Numbered from the stretch's first letter, positions 16,172-26,572 are shown. The stretch is 64,000 nt of DNA from DASUPK01 sp963801055 (GCA_963801055.1 CAWDDE010000001.1:248001-312000), one strand, 5' to 3'. Numbers and translations are program-made. Notes: a model not told the origin generated them from the letters alone.

Positions 16172-19100
16172 GCCGACACCGCCTCCGGCGAGTCGCGCAT
16201 CGTCAGCTCGATCGGGTAACTGCAGAGCCTCTCCCGCGCCGGGCAGTCGGCGCACAGGGAGCGGTGCGGGCTGTTGGTGACGTCGAACCGGCCGGCGGCG
16301 AGCCGCTTCAGCAGTGCCTCGACCCGGTCGTTCGCCGCCCCGAGCTCGGCCTCGCCGAAGCTCTCTCGCGCCGGCGCCTCGGGCTGCTCCAGGAAGACGT
16401 AGGCGGTCTCGACCGGAGCGCCGCGGGCCGCGGCGGCGAGCGCGTAGAGGTCCCGCTGGATCGAATATCGCGAGACGATCTCCTTCGGATCGCGCCCATC
16501 GAGCCGATCGGTCTTGTAGTCGACGACCAGCACCGAGCCGTCCGGGCGCTCCACCAGCAGGTCGATCGAGCCGCGAATCAGGGTTCCGCCCACCGAGAGC
16601 ACGAAGGGGACCTCGGGGCTCGCCGTCCAGTCGCCGATCTCCTGGCGTAGCTCCGACCCGAGAAAGGCGCTCGTGAGCTCGAGCACGTGGGCCGCTCCGT
16701 CGTCGCTCTCCTCCAGTCCCTGCTCTCGCAACGCGGCGGCGACTCGCTCGTCGCTCGGCTCGCGCCAGTGGTTTCGCGCGCTCCACTCCAGCAGCGAGTG
16801 GACTGCGAGACCCGGGCCGAAGCGCCTGCGGACCTCGGGCCCGGCCGGCTCGTCGCCACCCACGGAGACGACCTCTGGCTCGGCGATTCCCAGGACGCGC
16901 TCGACGTAGAAGCGGTAACCGCAGTTCTCGAAGGCCGAGAGGGCCGAGTAGGAGAGGCCGCCGATCAGGGCCGGCGGGACCTCGGGCCGGCCGAGGGGCG
17001 GCTCGGCGTCGGTGGCCGCTTCCGGCGTCGGCTCGGCGTCGCGCGCCGCGAGGAGCTCGGCGCCCACACCCGGTCCGGGTTCGCTGACGCTGACGCGCAG
17101 GCGACCCTCGGGGTACCCGTCGCCCGCGGCCGCGATCTCGATCTCGCGCTTGGTCACGTCACCCGCGAGCAGCGAGCGGATCAGTTGCAGGGCGATCGGC
17201 TTGCGGGCGTCGATCTCCTTCTTCAGGGCATTTGGGTTGAACGTCCCGCTGAGCAGCAGCCGCCGCTTGGCCCGGGTGGCTGCGACGTACGCAAGTCGGG
17301 CCTCCTCCTCGGCGTCGCGCTCGGCGGCGAGCTCGGTGAGCTCCTGGTAGTCGTGCAGGCGCTCGGCGGGGCGGCCGAGGCGACCGAGCTGGACTCCGAC
17401 CCTGGCGAGCTCGCCTCCCTCGGGACCCTCCTCCCCGGGCTGTACGCGCAGGGGCGTCCAGCCGAGCTGCAGGTTCCGGCCGAGATCCGCGACCGCGACG
17501 ACCTCGAACTCGAGCCCCTTCGCGCCATGCACCGTCATCACCCGGACGCCCGCGTGGCCCTCGGCGCGAGTCGCGGCCTCCGCCTCGCGGTCGCGGCTTG
17601 CCGCCCTGGAGTCGAGGTATTCGAGGAAGGCGCCCAGATCCGGTCCCTCGCTCGCCTCGAACTCGCGAGCCAGGCGCATCAGCTTGCGCACGTTCGCCCA
17701 CCGCGGTTTCCCATCCGCTCGGCGCAGCGTCGCCAGGTCGTAGTCGAACGCCGAGGCGGCGAGCTCGATCAGCGTCTCCAGGCCGCCCTCGGTCGAGCGC
17801 TCGCGCAGGTCGGTGAGCACGGTGGCGAACCGGCGAAGGCGCTCGAGCTCCTCGGGCGGGATCAGGGCCGCGGCCTCTGCGTCGCCGCGTGTCGGAGCCC
17901 CGGTCTCGACCAGATCGCGGACGAGCGGCCAGATGTGATCGAGGCGCTCGCGATCCTCCTCGTCGCGGCGGGTTGCCGCCCGCCGCAGCAGCCAGAGGGT
18001 GTCGGGCAGTACGGCGCAGGCGGGTGAGGCGAGCGCCCCGAAGGTTGCCTCGTCGTCGAGCGGGTTCGCGATTACGGCCAGCAGGCAGCGCAGGTCGTCG
18101 ATCTGCTGCTGCGACCAGAAGCCGCGCCCGCCGACGACGTAGGGATCGAGCCCGGCGTCCTTGAGGGCTCGCTCCACCGCCGCCACATGAGTGAAGGCGC
18201 GCATCAGGACGACGATCTCCGAGGGGTCCACCCTCTCTTCGTCCACGAGCTGCCGCAGGCGCCCGGCAAGACGGCGCGCCTCCGCCACCTTCGACCCCGA
18301 GCTCGGATCGTCTGCGAGGCGGGGCAGCCCGGTCTCCTCGGCCTCCCAGGCCTTCCGATCGTCGACGGTGAGGAGCAGCTCGACGGGTGGATCGCCGGCC
18401 GCCGGCTCCTCGACGAACGCGGTCAGCGGCTCGAAGCCGTCGAGCAGGCCCGCGCCGATGGCGTTCGTGACCGCGACGAGCTGCGGTGCCGCACGAAAGT
18501 TCCCGGTCAGCGGCAGGGCCTCCCCGTTGGGCTCCTCGCCCTCGGCAAAGCGGCGGTGCTGGCGGCGATAGACCTCGACGTCCGCGTGCCGGAAGCCGTA
18601 GATCGACTGGAACTCGTCGCCGACCAGGAAGAGGCGCGTGTCGGTGCCGCGCAGCTGCTCGATCAGCCGCAGCTGGAGTCCGTTCGTGTCCTGGAACTCG
18701 TCGACCATCAGGTGGTCGAACTGCTCGCGGTAGCGGTCCCGTAGGACGTCGGATGTGCTCAACAGCTCGACCGTCTTCAGCTGGAGGTCCTCGAAGTCGA
18801 GGGCCGCGCGATCCTCCTTGAGCTCTTCGTAACGCGCGCCGAATCGGGCGACCAGCTCTCGGAGCTGCTCGTAGGCGGGCCCGAGGACGTGGGCGGCGAC
18901 CGCCGCCTGGGCCCGCTTGAGCGCCCTCGTGTAGCGCTCGCAGGCCTCGCCCTTGAACGCCTTGGCCGTCGAGCTGACCTCCAGGTCGCGGAGGGACTCG
19001 AGCAGCTCATCGTCGGGAGGCAGGGCCGGATCGAGCTGCATCGCGGTGGCAATCCGCTCGCGGCTCGCCACCGCCTTGCCGCTCGCGTCCTCGCACTCGT

Positions 19101-19734
19101 CATGGGCCTCGCGGGCGGCCTCGATCAACGCCGCGATCGCGCCGGCGGTGTCCGGGGGCGCGAGCTGGGGCAGGGTGGGCCGCGGTTCGCCGTGGCTGCG
19201 GAGCTCGTCGTAGGCACCGCGCGTCATCTCGAGCAGCGTGCGGCGACGGTTGGCCGCGGCGAGTTCGAGCGCCTCGCGCTCGCCCGATTCGACCATCTCC
19301 TCGAGCGCCGAGTCGAAGGCCCGCGCGGCGAGCCGCTCGGCCTCCGCCTCGTCCACCACGCGAAAGCGGGGATCGATGCCCGCGGCGGCGGGGTGGGAGG
19401 CGAGCAGCCGGCGGCAGAACCCGTGGATGGTCGAGATCCAGGCCCGGTCGGTTGCCTCGAGGGCATCTCGCAAGGCCTCGAGCCGCTCGCCCTCGGCCTT
19501 GCGCAAGCGGGCGGAGAGCTCTTCCCGGATCCTGCGCCGGAGCTGGTCGGCTGCGCGCTCGGTGAAGGTGAAGGCGAGGATGCGCTCGACGCCGCCCTCG
19601 GGGTCGAGCGCCGCCGCGCAGAACCGGTCGACGAGCACGCTGGTCTTGCCGGTACCGGCGCCCGCGCGCAGGAAGATGTCGCGCTCGCGGCTCTCCACCG
19701 CGGCGACCTGCTGGTCGGTCCTCTCGGTGCTCAT
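16168..19734 (-). CDS. UvrD-family helicase with Fe-S nuclease domain (AddA-like)
   Basis: 1188 residues. N-terminal SF1 helicase: Q motif TDQQ, Walker A AGAGTGKT at 24-31, motif II DEFQDTNG, motif III VGDEFQSIYGFR, motif V TVHGAKGLEFE, motif VI AYVAATRAKRR. A C-terminal PD-(D/E)XK nuclease (VLVVDYKTDRLDGRDPKE) has four cysteines placed for a 4Fe-4S cluster: one in FENCGYRFYV and three in CADCPARERLC. It would unwind and resect double-strand breaks for recombination. The start overlaps the preceding addB-like gene by 4 bases. The architecture resembles AddA/AdnA but carries its own Fe-S cluster. Confidence 0.9.
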   Translation of the reverse strand: MSTERTDQQVAAVESRERDIFLRAGAGTGKTSVLVDRFCAAALDPEGGVERILAFTFTERAADQLRRRIREELSARLRKAEGERLEALRDALEATDRAWISTIHGFCRRLLASHPAAAGIDPRFRVVDEAEAERLAARAFDSALEEMVESGEREALELAAANRRRTLLEMTRGAYDELRSHGEPRPTLPQLAPPDTAGAIAALIEAAREAHDECEDASGKAVASRERIATAMQLDPALPPDDELLESLRDLEVSSTAKAFKGEACERYTRALKRAQAAVAAHVLGPAYEQLRELVARFGARYEELKEDRAALDFEDLQLKTVELLSTSDVLRDRYREQFDHLMVDEFQDTNGLQLRLIEQLRGTDTRLFLVGDEFQSIYGFRHADVEVYRRQHRRFAEGEEPNGEALPLTGNFRAAPQLVAVTNAIGAGLLDGFEPLTAFVEEPAAGDPPVELLLTVDDRKAWEAEETGLPRLADDPSSGSKVAEARRLAGRLRQLVDEERVDPSEIVVLMRAFTHVAAVERALKDAGLDPYVVGGRGFWSQQQIDDLRCLLAVIANPLDDEATFGALASPACAVLPDTLWLLRRAATRRDEEDRERLDHIWPLVRDLVETGAPTRGDAEAAALIPPEELERLRRFATVLTDLRERSTEGGLETLIELAASAFDYDLATLRRADGKPRWANVRKLMRLAREFEASEGPDLGAFLEYLDSRAASRDREAEAATRAEGHAGVRVMTVHGAKGLEFEVVAVADLGRNLQLGWTPLRVQPGEEGPEGGELARVGVQLGRLGRPAERLHDYQELTELAAERDAEEEARLAYVAATRAKRRLLLSGTFNPNALKKEIDARKPIALQLIRSLLAGDVTKREIEIAAAGDGYPEGRLRVSVSEPGPGVGAELLAARDAEPTPEAATDAEPPLGRPEVPPALIGGLSYSALSAFENCGYRFYVERVLGIAEPEVVSVGGDEPAGPEVRRRFGPGLAVHSLLEWSARNHWREPSDERVAAALREQGLEESDDGAAHVLELTSAFLGSELRQEIGDWTASPEVPFVLSVGGTLIRGSIDLLVERPDGSVLVVDYKTDRLDGRDPKEIVSRYSIQRDLYALAAAARGAPVETAYVFLEQPEAPARESFGEAELGAANDRVEALLKRLAAGRFDVTNSPHRSLCADCPARERLCSYPIELTMRDSPEAVSA

Positions 19735-22686
19735 TCCTCCTCGCCCTCCTCCGACCAGGGCTCCTCCTCAGGCAGCCCGCGATCGCGGCGGCAGATCGGC
19801 TGGAAGCTGCACCAGTCGGGGCAGCTGCCACCGAGCGGATCACGGATCACCTTCCCCGCGTGGACCGATGCGATGATCTCCTCGGCCTTCTCCCTGGCCT
19901 CATCGAGCGCGGCCTCGAACCCCTCGTCGTCCAGATGGTCGTTCGGGCGGGGGTCGAGGCCCGCCAGCTCCTCGGCCAGCTCCTTCCGCAGCAGGCCCTT
20001 CGGCGTTCGGTCGCCGGTGCCGCCGAGGGGCCGATAGAGGCCCCCGGCGAGTTCATGCCCCCAGAGCTCCCGGGCGGCGAGCATGTAGAGCTGCAGCTGG
20101 AGCTTGCCCCGCTTCTCGAGCATCCCGGCGCCGCCCTCGACCTTGCCGCCGGACTTGTAGTCCTGGACGAGGGCCTCGCCGCCCGGCCCCAGGTCGATGC
20201 GGTCGATCTGTCCGTGGACGCCACCGCCGGCCAGCTGCAGCGGTCCCTTCTCGGACTCGTCGAAGCCGAAGGCGGCCTCGGTATGGGAGGGCGCAAAGGA
20301 GGTGGCCGTGACGGCCTCGTCGACGAGGAACGCCAGGACCAGGCCCTCGACCCGGCGGAGCGCGGCGGCGGTGTCGGCCCGCTCGCGGGGCAGGCGCTCG
20401 GCCCCGATCTCAGAGATCAGCTCGCGGGCCCGGCGGTGCCAGACATCGAGGGACTCCGGCGTGGGGCGCGGCTCGGGGCCGGGCGGCTCGTCATAGAGGG
20501 CCTCAAGGACCTTGTGGACGATCGAACCACTGGTCAGCGGCTCGTCCTCGGGTCCGATCCGCTGCGGCCTGAGCTCGTGGCCGATGAACCAGCGGTAGGG
20601 ACAGAGCGCGTATTCCTCGAGGGTCGAGGGTCCGAACAGCTCGATTTCCCGCATCCGCGCCAGCACCGGCTCGAGCTGAAGTGGCCCCGGTCGGAGCCTG
20701 CCGTTCTCGGTTCTCGGCCCTATGGCGGCCTTCGCCCTCTCGAGCTCCCGCTCGCTGGGCGCCGAGCCGACCTCGAAAGTGGATTCGGCGAGGCCGCGGC
20801 CGCCCGCCTCCGCGACGATCGCCTCGTCGCGCTCCTCGAGCCCTTCCGGCAGCTCGGGGGCGAGCAGGTCCCGGACCTCGTCGACGTAGGGCGAGCGCGA
20901 GGTCGCTCCGCCCTCGTCGTCCGCGCTTCGCCAGGAGAGCCAGAGGCGCTGCTTCGGTCGCGAGAGGCAGACCGAGAACAGGTACCGGTCCTCGACCTCG
21001 GCCTTCTTCCTCTCGGGCAGGCCCAGCGCCCGGCGAGCGTCGTCCGAGAGCAGCGGCCCGCCGGTGTCACGGCGAGGGAAGTCGCCGTCCTGCATGGAGC
21101 AGACGAACATGTGGGCCACCCGGCGCGCGCGGGCCCGGTATGGGCTGATCACCCGGACCCTGCCCTCGGTCGGACCGCGCCACATCGGCACGTCGAGATC
21201 GGCGACCGCGGCGATCACGTCACGAGGGGAATGGGGGAGACCGAGCTCCGCGAGGTCGGTGAGTGCTCGCTCGATCTCGGCACCCGACCGGATCTCGAGA
21301 GCCCTGTCCTCCTCCGCCACCGCCCCCGCGCGGCGCACAGCCGACTCCGCGATCCAGCGAGCCTGCTTGCCCGCCTCGCGCAGCAGCGCCGGCCCCGACC
21401 CTGCTTCGCGCAGCTTCGTGACTTCCCGGAGGTGCCCGTCACCGTTGTCGGCGTCGGGCCGCCAGACTGCGAGCGCCTCGTCCGTCGTCCGCATGCGGCC
21501 ACGCAGCAGGCGGCGCTCGAACCAGTCCACCTTCGACGGGGACACGACGCCGGGGGTGCGCAGGTAGGCGAGCAGGTCGGATGCGCCACCGCCGCCGACC
21601 GCCGCCCGAAGCAGCGCGATCAGCCCCGCGCCGGTGGCGGTCCGGGTGGCGGCCAGATCGGCCTGGACGGCGACCGGGATGTCGAAGCGCGTCAACACCC
21701 TTCGGTAGAGCGGCCCGGCCGAGCGGGGGTCGCGGAGCACGATCGCGATCTCTCCCGCGCGGGACGCCGTCGTGGAGCAGCCGCGCCACCTGCGCGCCCA
21801 CGGCCTCCACCTCCGCCAGCTCTCCCGCCGACGCCAGGAGCGCGACGCCGCCGTCGTTCTCGATGGGCTCGCCGCCCTCGGGCTCGCCGAAGCGGCGCTC
21901 CATCTCGAAAAGCGTGGTGCTCCTCGTGAACCGGGGCTCGGCCGCCAGGCGCTCGATCGAGACCCCGTCGAAGTCCCTGAGCTCCGCGAATAGGGCCCCG
22001 CGAGCGAGGGTGAGGGACTCGCGGTCCTCCCATGGCAGGGCGACGGTCACGTCCGTGCTCGCCGAGAGTTCCCTGACCAGCTCCAGCTGCTCCAGCGTCA
22101 AGTCGTCGAAGCCGTAGACGAAGACCGGTCGCGCTCCCCATGCGTCGGGACGTTCGCGCAACGCTGTGGTTGCCGCTGCGGCGAGGGAATGGTCGTCGTG
22201 GACGCCGAGCTCATCGCGGACCTGCAGGTAGGACCCATACAGCGAGGCGATCTCGAGCTCGTAGGGCCCCGCCTCCGCCGCCCGCTCGCGAAGCGCCAGC
22301 GGATCGACCAGTGCGGACTGCAGCTCGGAGACGAGCTCCTCGAGGGCCGCCGGGAAGCCGGGCCTCCGCGACGAGGTAGCGAGGATTCTGAGCTCCGCCC
22401 GGGAGGCGGCCTCCCGCGCGAGCCGAAGACGCTGGGTACGGCTGACCGCGGGGCCCGCCGGCGCGTCGGTCGCCCGCGCGACCAGCCCGAAGAGCTGGTC
22501 GAACGTGCCCACCGTCGCTCCGATCACGACGTCGCCGTCGCGCGTGAGCTCCTCCTCGAAGCGCTCCACGTCGTCCACGGTGGGGACCACCAGGACCGGG
22601 TCGCGGGCCGCGGCCGCCCTGAACCCGTCGAGCGTGGCGCCCGTTCGCCCCGAGTTGGGGGGTCCGACGATCAGCTTGACGGCCAT
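19731..22686 (-). CDS. AddB-like Fe-S nuclease subunit (frameshifted)
   Basis: About 985 residues across a frameshift at ~21755, where one extra base in a CCC run splits HDGVPR from GEIAIVLRDP. The N-terminus has a degenerate P-loop (GPPNSGRTGATLDG, without the Walker lysine), as in inactivated AddB helicase domains. The C-terminus is a PD-(D/E)XK nuclease (LVQDYKSGGKV) with Fe-S cysteines in YALCPYRW and CPDWCSFQPIC. It should pair with the overlapping AddA-like subunit. ATG 22686 is used; ATG 22698 is an alternative. Confidence 0.82.
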
Positions 22687-22847
22687 CTGGGCCAGCATAG
22701 GCCGGGCCGCGGCGCGGTCCAAGGCGCGAAAACCGCGTGGATTCACGCATAACGCGCGGAAACCAGTGCGGGACTTTTTCCGCCGGGGGCGAGTCTAAGT
22801 TGGCCTCAGATCACACCTCCAGACTCGAAACGGGAGGCGGCACCGAA

Positions 22848-23303
22848 ATGACACTTTGCTTCGTAGATCCAGCCGACGCCATCAGGGCGATTGCCGACTC
22901 GGTCGGCCGGGAGGCGCGCCGCCAGCTCCTCGGCGAGGCGGTGCGCGCCTGGGTCGACGAGATCCCGGACGAGGAGCTCCAGGAGCACTACGCCAAGGCG
23001 ATCGCCGAGCTCGACGAGCACGACATCTCGATGCTCGCCGCCTGGCACAGTTCGATGGAGGTCGGTCACCCAGTTCCCAACCGCGACTTTTTGATGGGCG
23101 CCTTCGAGTCGCTCGGGAACGACCGCCGCGAGGCCCTCAAGCTGGCCGCCGGCTTCCGCGGCGAGGAGGCGTTCGAGGAGGGCATCTCGGAGGAGCGCGC
23201 CCTCGAGCTCGTGCTCGAATGGCTCTCGCCGCCCCGCCTGATGGAGCTCTGCCGCGAGGCGATGGAGCTCTACATGTGGGACCGCGGCGGCTCGGACAAC
23301 TAG
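22848..23303 (+). CDS. Conserved hypothetical, acidic
   Basis: 151-residue soluble, acidic, helical protein starting MTLCFVDPADAIRAIADSVG. No domain is recognised. ATG 22848 is preceded by GGGAGGCGG, a good ribosome binding site; the upstream extension of the frame looks non-coding. A 7-base dyad (CGAGTCT at 22790-22796, AGACTCG at 22821-22827) lies in the probable leader. It is transcribed divergently from the addB-like gene. Confidence 0.7.
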   Translation: MTLCFVDPADAIRAIADSVGREARRQLLGEAVRAWVDEIPDEELQEHYAKAIAELDEHDISMLAAWHSSMEVGHPVPNRDFLMGAFESLGNDRREALKLAAGFRGEEAFEEGISEERALELVLEWLSPPRLMELCREAMELYMWDRGGSDN

Positions 23304-23351
23304 TCGGCGCCGCCGCTCGGGTTCCGCAGCGTTAGTGGCGCCCTAGCCCCC

Positions 23352-24011
23352 TCAATGCTGCAGATCTAGCCTGAGCGCGCTGCGGATCTCGCCGATCGCC
23401 TGCTCGTAGTCCCGGTAGTGGACGGCCGACATACCGAGTTCCCGGGCGGCGTCGCAATTGACATTCGTGTCGTCGATGAAGAGGCACTGCTTCGGATCCG
23501 TCCCGCCCAGCCGCTCCAGGGTGAGCTCGTAGATCTCCCGATCCGGCTTCCGGCAGCCGACGAAGCCCGAGTCGACGACAACTTCGAAGATCTCATCGAC
23601 GGGCAACATGGTGCGCCAGAGCGGCTCCCACTCGCGCACGTTGTTGGTGAGCAGGGCCGTGCGATGCCCCTGTTCCTTGACCTCGCGCATCAGGTCGATC
23701 ATCGGCTCGTTGGGATGGAGCGCGTCGAAGTAGATCTCGCTGAAGCGGTGCAGCTCGGGCCTGTGGCCGAGGGCCGGCTCGAGGGCCTCGCCGAGCTTCC
23801 GCAGGAAGTCGGCCTCGGTGAGCCGTCCCGTCTCGAGCTCGAATAGCGGATGGCGGCCGTCCTCCTCCTGGATCCTCGCCATCGCCTTGGCCAGCTCCTC
23901 GAAGGGGATGCCGGTCTCGTCCTGGACGGCGGCGAAGGACTGGACGAGCGGCGTGGTGAGCACGCCGCCGAAGTCCGAGATCACGGTCGTGATCCGGCCC
24001 GGCTCGCTCAT
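23352..24011 (-). CDS. HAD-superfamily hydrolase
   Basis: 219 residues. HAD motifs are in order: I VISDFGGVL, II LLTNN, III CRKPDREIY, IV LFIDDTNVN. In motif I the second aspartate is replaced by glycine (D-F-G), as in the YihX and epoxide-hydrolase N-domain subgroup, which still hydrolyse phosphate esters. A helical cap lies between motifs I and II. It is the last gene of a three-gene operon; its ATG overlaps the preceding stop by 4 bases. The substrate is unknown. Confidence 0.88.
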   Translation of the reverse strand: MSEPGRITTVISDFGGVLTTPLVQSFAAVQDETGIPFEELAKAMARIQEEDGRHPLFELETGRLTEADFLRKLGEALEPALGHRPELHRFSEIYFDALHPNEPMIDLMREVKEQGHRTALLTNNVREWEPLWRTMLPVDEIFEVVVDSGFVGCRKPDREIYELTLERLGGTDPKQCLFIDDTNVNCDAARELGMSAVHYRDYEQAIGEIRSALRLDLQH

Positions 24012-24739
24012 CCCCGCCAGAGCAGGTAGCTGCCTGAGCCCTCGCTGCCATGGGTGTTGCAGCGGAACAGCCCTGCCCAGGCCGCACCGGTCTTCACCCC
24101 GCCCAGCGCCGACCCGGCGACCCTGGTGGCCGCGGCCCGGCTCGCGCGCTCCGCTTCCGCCGGCCAGAGCTCCAGGCCGAGCCGAGTTGGGTCACCGTCG
24201 CCGTCGTACTCCGTCGAGATGAAGACATCCTCGAATCGAGTCACATCCTCGCCCTGGAGAAGCCAGGCCTCCGAGAGCTCATCGCCGTGACCTCGCGCCC
24301 CGATTTCTCCACGCGCTTCGGCCACCAGTAGTGAGGCGTCCCCTGCATTGATCGCCAGATGGCGGAAGGTGGCCGCGCCCTCGAGCGGGTCGCCGAACCA
24401 GCGGCTGATCTGCCCCGGGCATCGGGAGGTCTGCGCCTCACCCGCAAGGCGGACCTCCGAGGCGCAGGCGATGACGTCGAGGGCGATCCGGCTGGTCTCG
24501 CCATCCAGCGTGATCGCGGCCGTCTGGGGGATGAGCGTCGCCTCGACCGTTACGTCACCTGTCGTGATCTCGAGCGTCGCCGCGTCGCCGCCCTCCTCGA
24601 GCGCGAAGGTGGCTGCGCGGACCTCGCCCTCGTTCAGCAGGAGAGCGCCGGGCTCGCCGACGTCCCAGGCGAGTCCACCCAGGCCGGCCTCGGCGTCGCC
24701 GAACCCACAGAGGACGGGCCCATGCCCTGCGTCGCTCAT
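24008..24739 (-). CDS. Hypothetical protein in fxsA-HAD operon
   Basis: 243 residues, rich in beta-strand-like alternation, with no signal peptide or membrane segment. It begins MSDAGHGPVLCGFGDAEAG and ends GSGSYLLWRG. I do not recognise the family. The 4-base overlaps with the genes on both sides show it is translated within the same mRNA as FxsA-like and HAD proteins. Confidence 0.7.
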   Translation of the reverse strand: MSDAGHGPVLCGFGDAEAGLGGLAWDVGEPGALLLNEGEVRAATFALEEGGDAATLEITTGDVTVEATLIPQTAAITLDGETSRIALDVIACASEVRLAGEAQTSRCPGQISRWFGDPLEGAATFRHLAINAGDASLLVAEARGEIGARGHGDELSEAWLLQGEDVTRFEDVFISTEYDGDGDPTRLGLELWPAEAERASRAAATRVAGSALGGVKTGAAWAGLFRCNTHGSEGSGSYLLWRG

Positions 24740-25338
24740 CCGCCGAACGGCTCCCGGCCCGGTGGCAGCTCGTCCTCATCACGGATCTCCTGGCCGGTGC
24801 CTTCGATGTCATCGGGCCGCGGTCCGGTGCGCGGCGGCGGCGGCGGCGGTGGCTCTTCCCAGCCGAAGGGGTCCTCGGGTGCGGGTCGCCTGGGCGGACG
24901 CCCGGGCCCGCCCGGGGCCGGGCGACGGCGTGGCCTCGGGCCCGTGCCGAAGGTGAAGATCGTGGCCCCGCCTCCCATCGCCATTCGCCGCCTGACCCAG
25001 CGCGCCGACATGCCCCGCACCAGCGCGCGGGTCGGTGGGATCAGCAGGATCAGCCCGAGGATGTCGGTGAGGAATCCCGGCGTCAGCAACAGCGTTCCGC
25101 CGATGATCACCAGCACTCCGTCGAAGACCTCCTTGTGCGGCAGCCGGCCTTCTGCGAGCGCCCGATTGAACCGAATCCACGCCGCACGTCCTTGATGCCG
25201 TAGCAGCATCGAGCCCAGGACGGCGTCCGCGAGCAGGAGCGCCAACGTGGGGAGGACGCCGATCACTCCACCGACCTTGATGATCACGTAGAGCTCCGCG
25301 ATCGGGACGAGGATGAAGATCAGGACCAGCCAGAACAC
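24736..25338 (-). CDS. fxsA: FxsA family membrane protein with proline-rich tail
   Basis: 200 residues. The N-terminal 120 match FxsA: a first TM helix (FWLVLIFILVPIAELYVII), a middle segment with ADAVLGSMLLRHQGR, and a TM pair ending LTDILGLILLIPPTRALV. In E. coli FxsA relieves exclusion of phage T7 by F plasmid PifA; its cellular role is unclear. The C-terminal ~70 residues are a disordered Pro/Gly/Arg-rich tail including a run of seven prolines, an actinobacterial-type extension. It is the first gene of the operon. Confidence 0.87.
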   Translation of the reverse strand: MFWLVLIFILVPIAELYVIIKVGGVIGVLPTLALLLADAVLGSMLLRHQGRAAWIRFNRALAEGRLPHKEVFDGVLVIIGGTLLLTPGFLTDILGLILLIPPTRALVRGMSARWVRRRMAMGGGATIFTFGTGPRPRRRPAPGGPGRPPRRPAPEDPFGWEEPPPPPPPRTGPRPDDIEGTGQEIRDEDELPPGREPFGG

Positions 25339-25392
25339 GGCCTCGCAAGGCTACTCAGGGAGCCAATCCGGCAGGCTCGGATCCGGTCCCCC

Positions 25393-25408
25393 TATCCTTA
25401 GGGCGGAC
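25393..25408 (+). promoter_or_regulatory. -10 element of a probable leaderless transcript
   Basis: TATCCT at 25393-25398 lies exactly 10 bases before the ATG at 25409. No Shine-Dalgarno sequence is present between them. Confidence 0.45.
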
Positions 25409-25718
25409 ATGGCAACCGGAACCGCAACCGAAGAGGACATCTACGAGGCGCTCGAGGAGGTCATCGACCCCGAGCTGGGTCTGGACTTCGTCTCCCTCGG
25501 GCTTGGTCTACGACGTGGAGATCGAGGGCCCCGAGGCCTACATCACCTTCACGCTGACCACGCCGGCCTGCCCGATCGGCCCGCAGGTCTCAGAGCAGAT
25601 GCGCGAGTTCGTCGGCCAGCTCGATGGGATCGACAAGGTCCACCCGAAGATGGTCTTCGATCCGCCCTGGTCCCCGGAGATGATGAGCGAGGACGCCAAG
25701 TTCGCTTTGGGCTACTAA
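25409..25718 (+). CDS. MIP18/DUF59 Fe-S assembly protein, SufT-like (frameshifted)
   Basis: About 102 residues after removing one base from the GGG at 25499-25501. It starts MATGTATEEDIYEALEEVID and continues PELGLDFVSLGL|VYDVEIEG, then TLTTPACPIGPQV, with the conserved cysteine of the family. MIP18-family proteins help mature Fe-S proteins. In mycobacteria the homologue is encoded in the suf operon; here it stands alone, 11 kb from suf. All conserved segments are present, so the frameshift is probably an error. Confidence 0.82.
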
Positions 25719-25739
25719 ACGGCCTGGCGGCGGGAGCCC

Positions 25740-26024
25740 TCAGGAACTGGAGTGTTCTAGCTTGAGCTCGCAGAGGTCGATGGAGGCCCGGATGCCGGGC
25801 GTCTCCGACGGATCCATCTCTTCGAAGACCGCGTTCGCATCGTGCATCTTCTGCTCCGTCTCGAAGTACCCGACGATGACGGCCGTTCCCTTTGCTTCGT
25901 CGACAAACATCTGGATTCCCGTTGAGTCGACGCCAGGCGGAGGTCCCTCCTCCTCGATCCGGGCAACAAGCTCCGAGATCCTCTCAAGGTCACAGTCGTT
26001 GAATCTGACGACGCGTGCGTACAT
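25740..26024 (-). CDS. Dimeric alpha-beta barrel (ABM-like) protein
   Basis: 94 residues starting MYARVVRFNDCDLERISEL. The pattern of a short ferredoxin-like fold with VIVGYFETEQKMHDANAVF is typical of small antibiotic-biosynthesis-monooxygenase-like or stress-response dimeric barrels. ATG 26024 is chosen over an ATG five codons earlier because GAGGAGG lies at good spacing ahead of it. The function is unknown. Confidence 0.7.
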   Translation of the reverse strand: MYARVVRFNDCDLERISELVARIEEEGPPPGVDSTGIQMFVDEAKGTAVIVGYFETEQKMHDANAVFEEMDPSETPGIRASIDLCELKLEHSSS

Positions 26025-26200
26025 GCGGCTCCTCCTCATCGGATTGGGCAGGCGCGAATCAGTGCCCGCGGCTTGGCGAGAGCCTAATTAACGCTCGAGC
26101 AACGCCGCGATCTTGGCCGCCACGTCTTGCTGACATCGCCGGGATCGCGTGCGAGTAGATGCATGCGGTTTCCCCGCTTACGAAACGGCGGGTTCGAGCT

Positions 26201-26398
26201 TCAGCTCCTCTGCTCCCCCGCACGCTCGGTCGTCAGCACCAGCGCGAGCAGGACTTGCCGGATGTCGTCCTCGGGCATCGACTTGAGCGAAGCCGCCACA
26301 GCCTGTGGACCGCCCTGGCGCATCTGTTCGCGGAGTCGGGCGAAGACAGCCAGCGACTCCTGCATGGCCCTCGCGATCCCTTCCTGTTCGTCAGTCAC
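26201..26398 (-). CDS. Small helical hypothetical protein
   Basis: 65 residues, charged and helical (MTDEQEGIARAMQESLAVF, LREQMRQGGPQAVAASLKS), with no membrane segment. The GTG start at 26398 has AAGGAC a few bases upstream. No family is recognised. It lies in a region of short genes. Confidence 0.5.
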   Translation of the reverse strand: MTDEQEGIARAMQESLAVFARLREQMRQGGPQAVAASLKSMPEDDIRQVLLALVLTTERAGEQRS

Positions 26399-26572
26399 AT
26401 TTGTCCTTCGGCGCTTGGTCTTGGAACCTGCCCGCTCAGAAAACCGCCGAATGCAGCGACCGCCGATCAGGGGCCCTGATGCACGTCTCCGTTGCCCGGA
26501 TTCCGCTCGCTCAGCACCCGCAGATCGGCTCCAGCCAAGTTCGGCTTGAATCGTCGCCAGAGCACCTGGCCG

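Noticed and set aside
19860..21929. 689-codon plus-strand open frame opposite the addB-like gene
   Set aside because: It is antisense to a nuclease with recognisable motifs; the long open frame is a by-product of high GC.
24833..24856. GGC/GGT trinucleotide run as a microsatellite
   Set aside because: It encodes the seven-proline run in the FxsA C-terminal tail, so it is explained by coding sequence.
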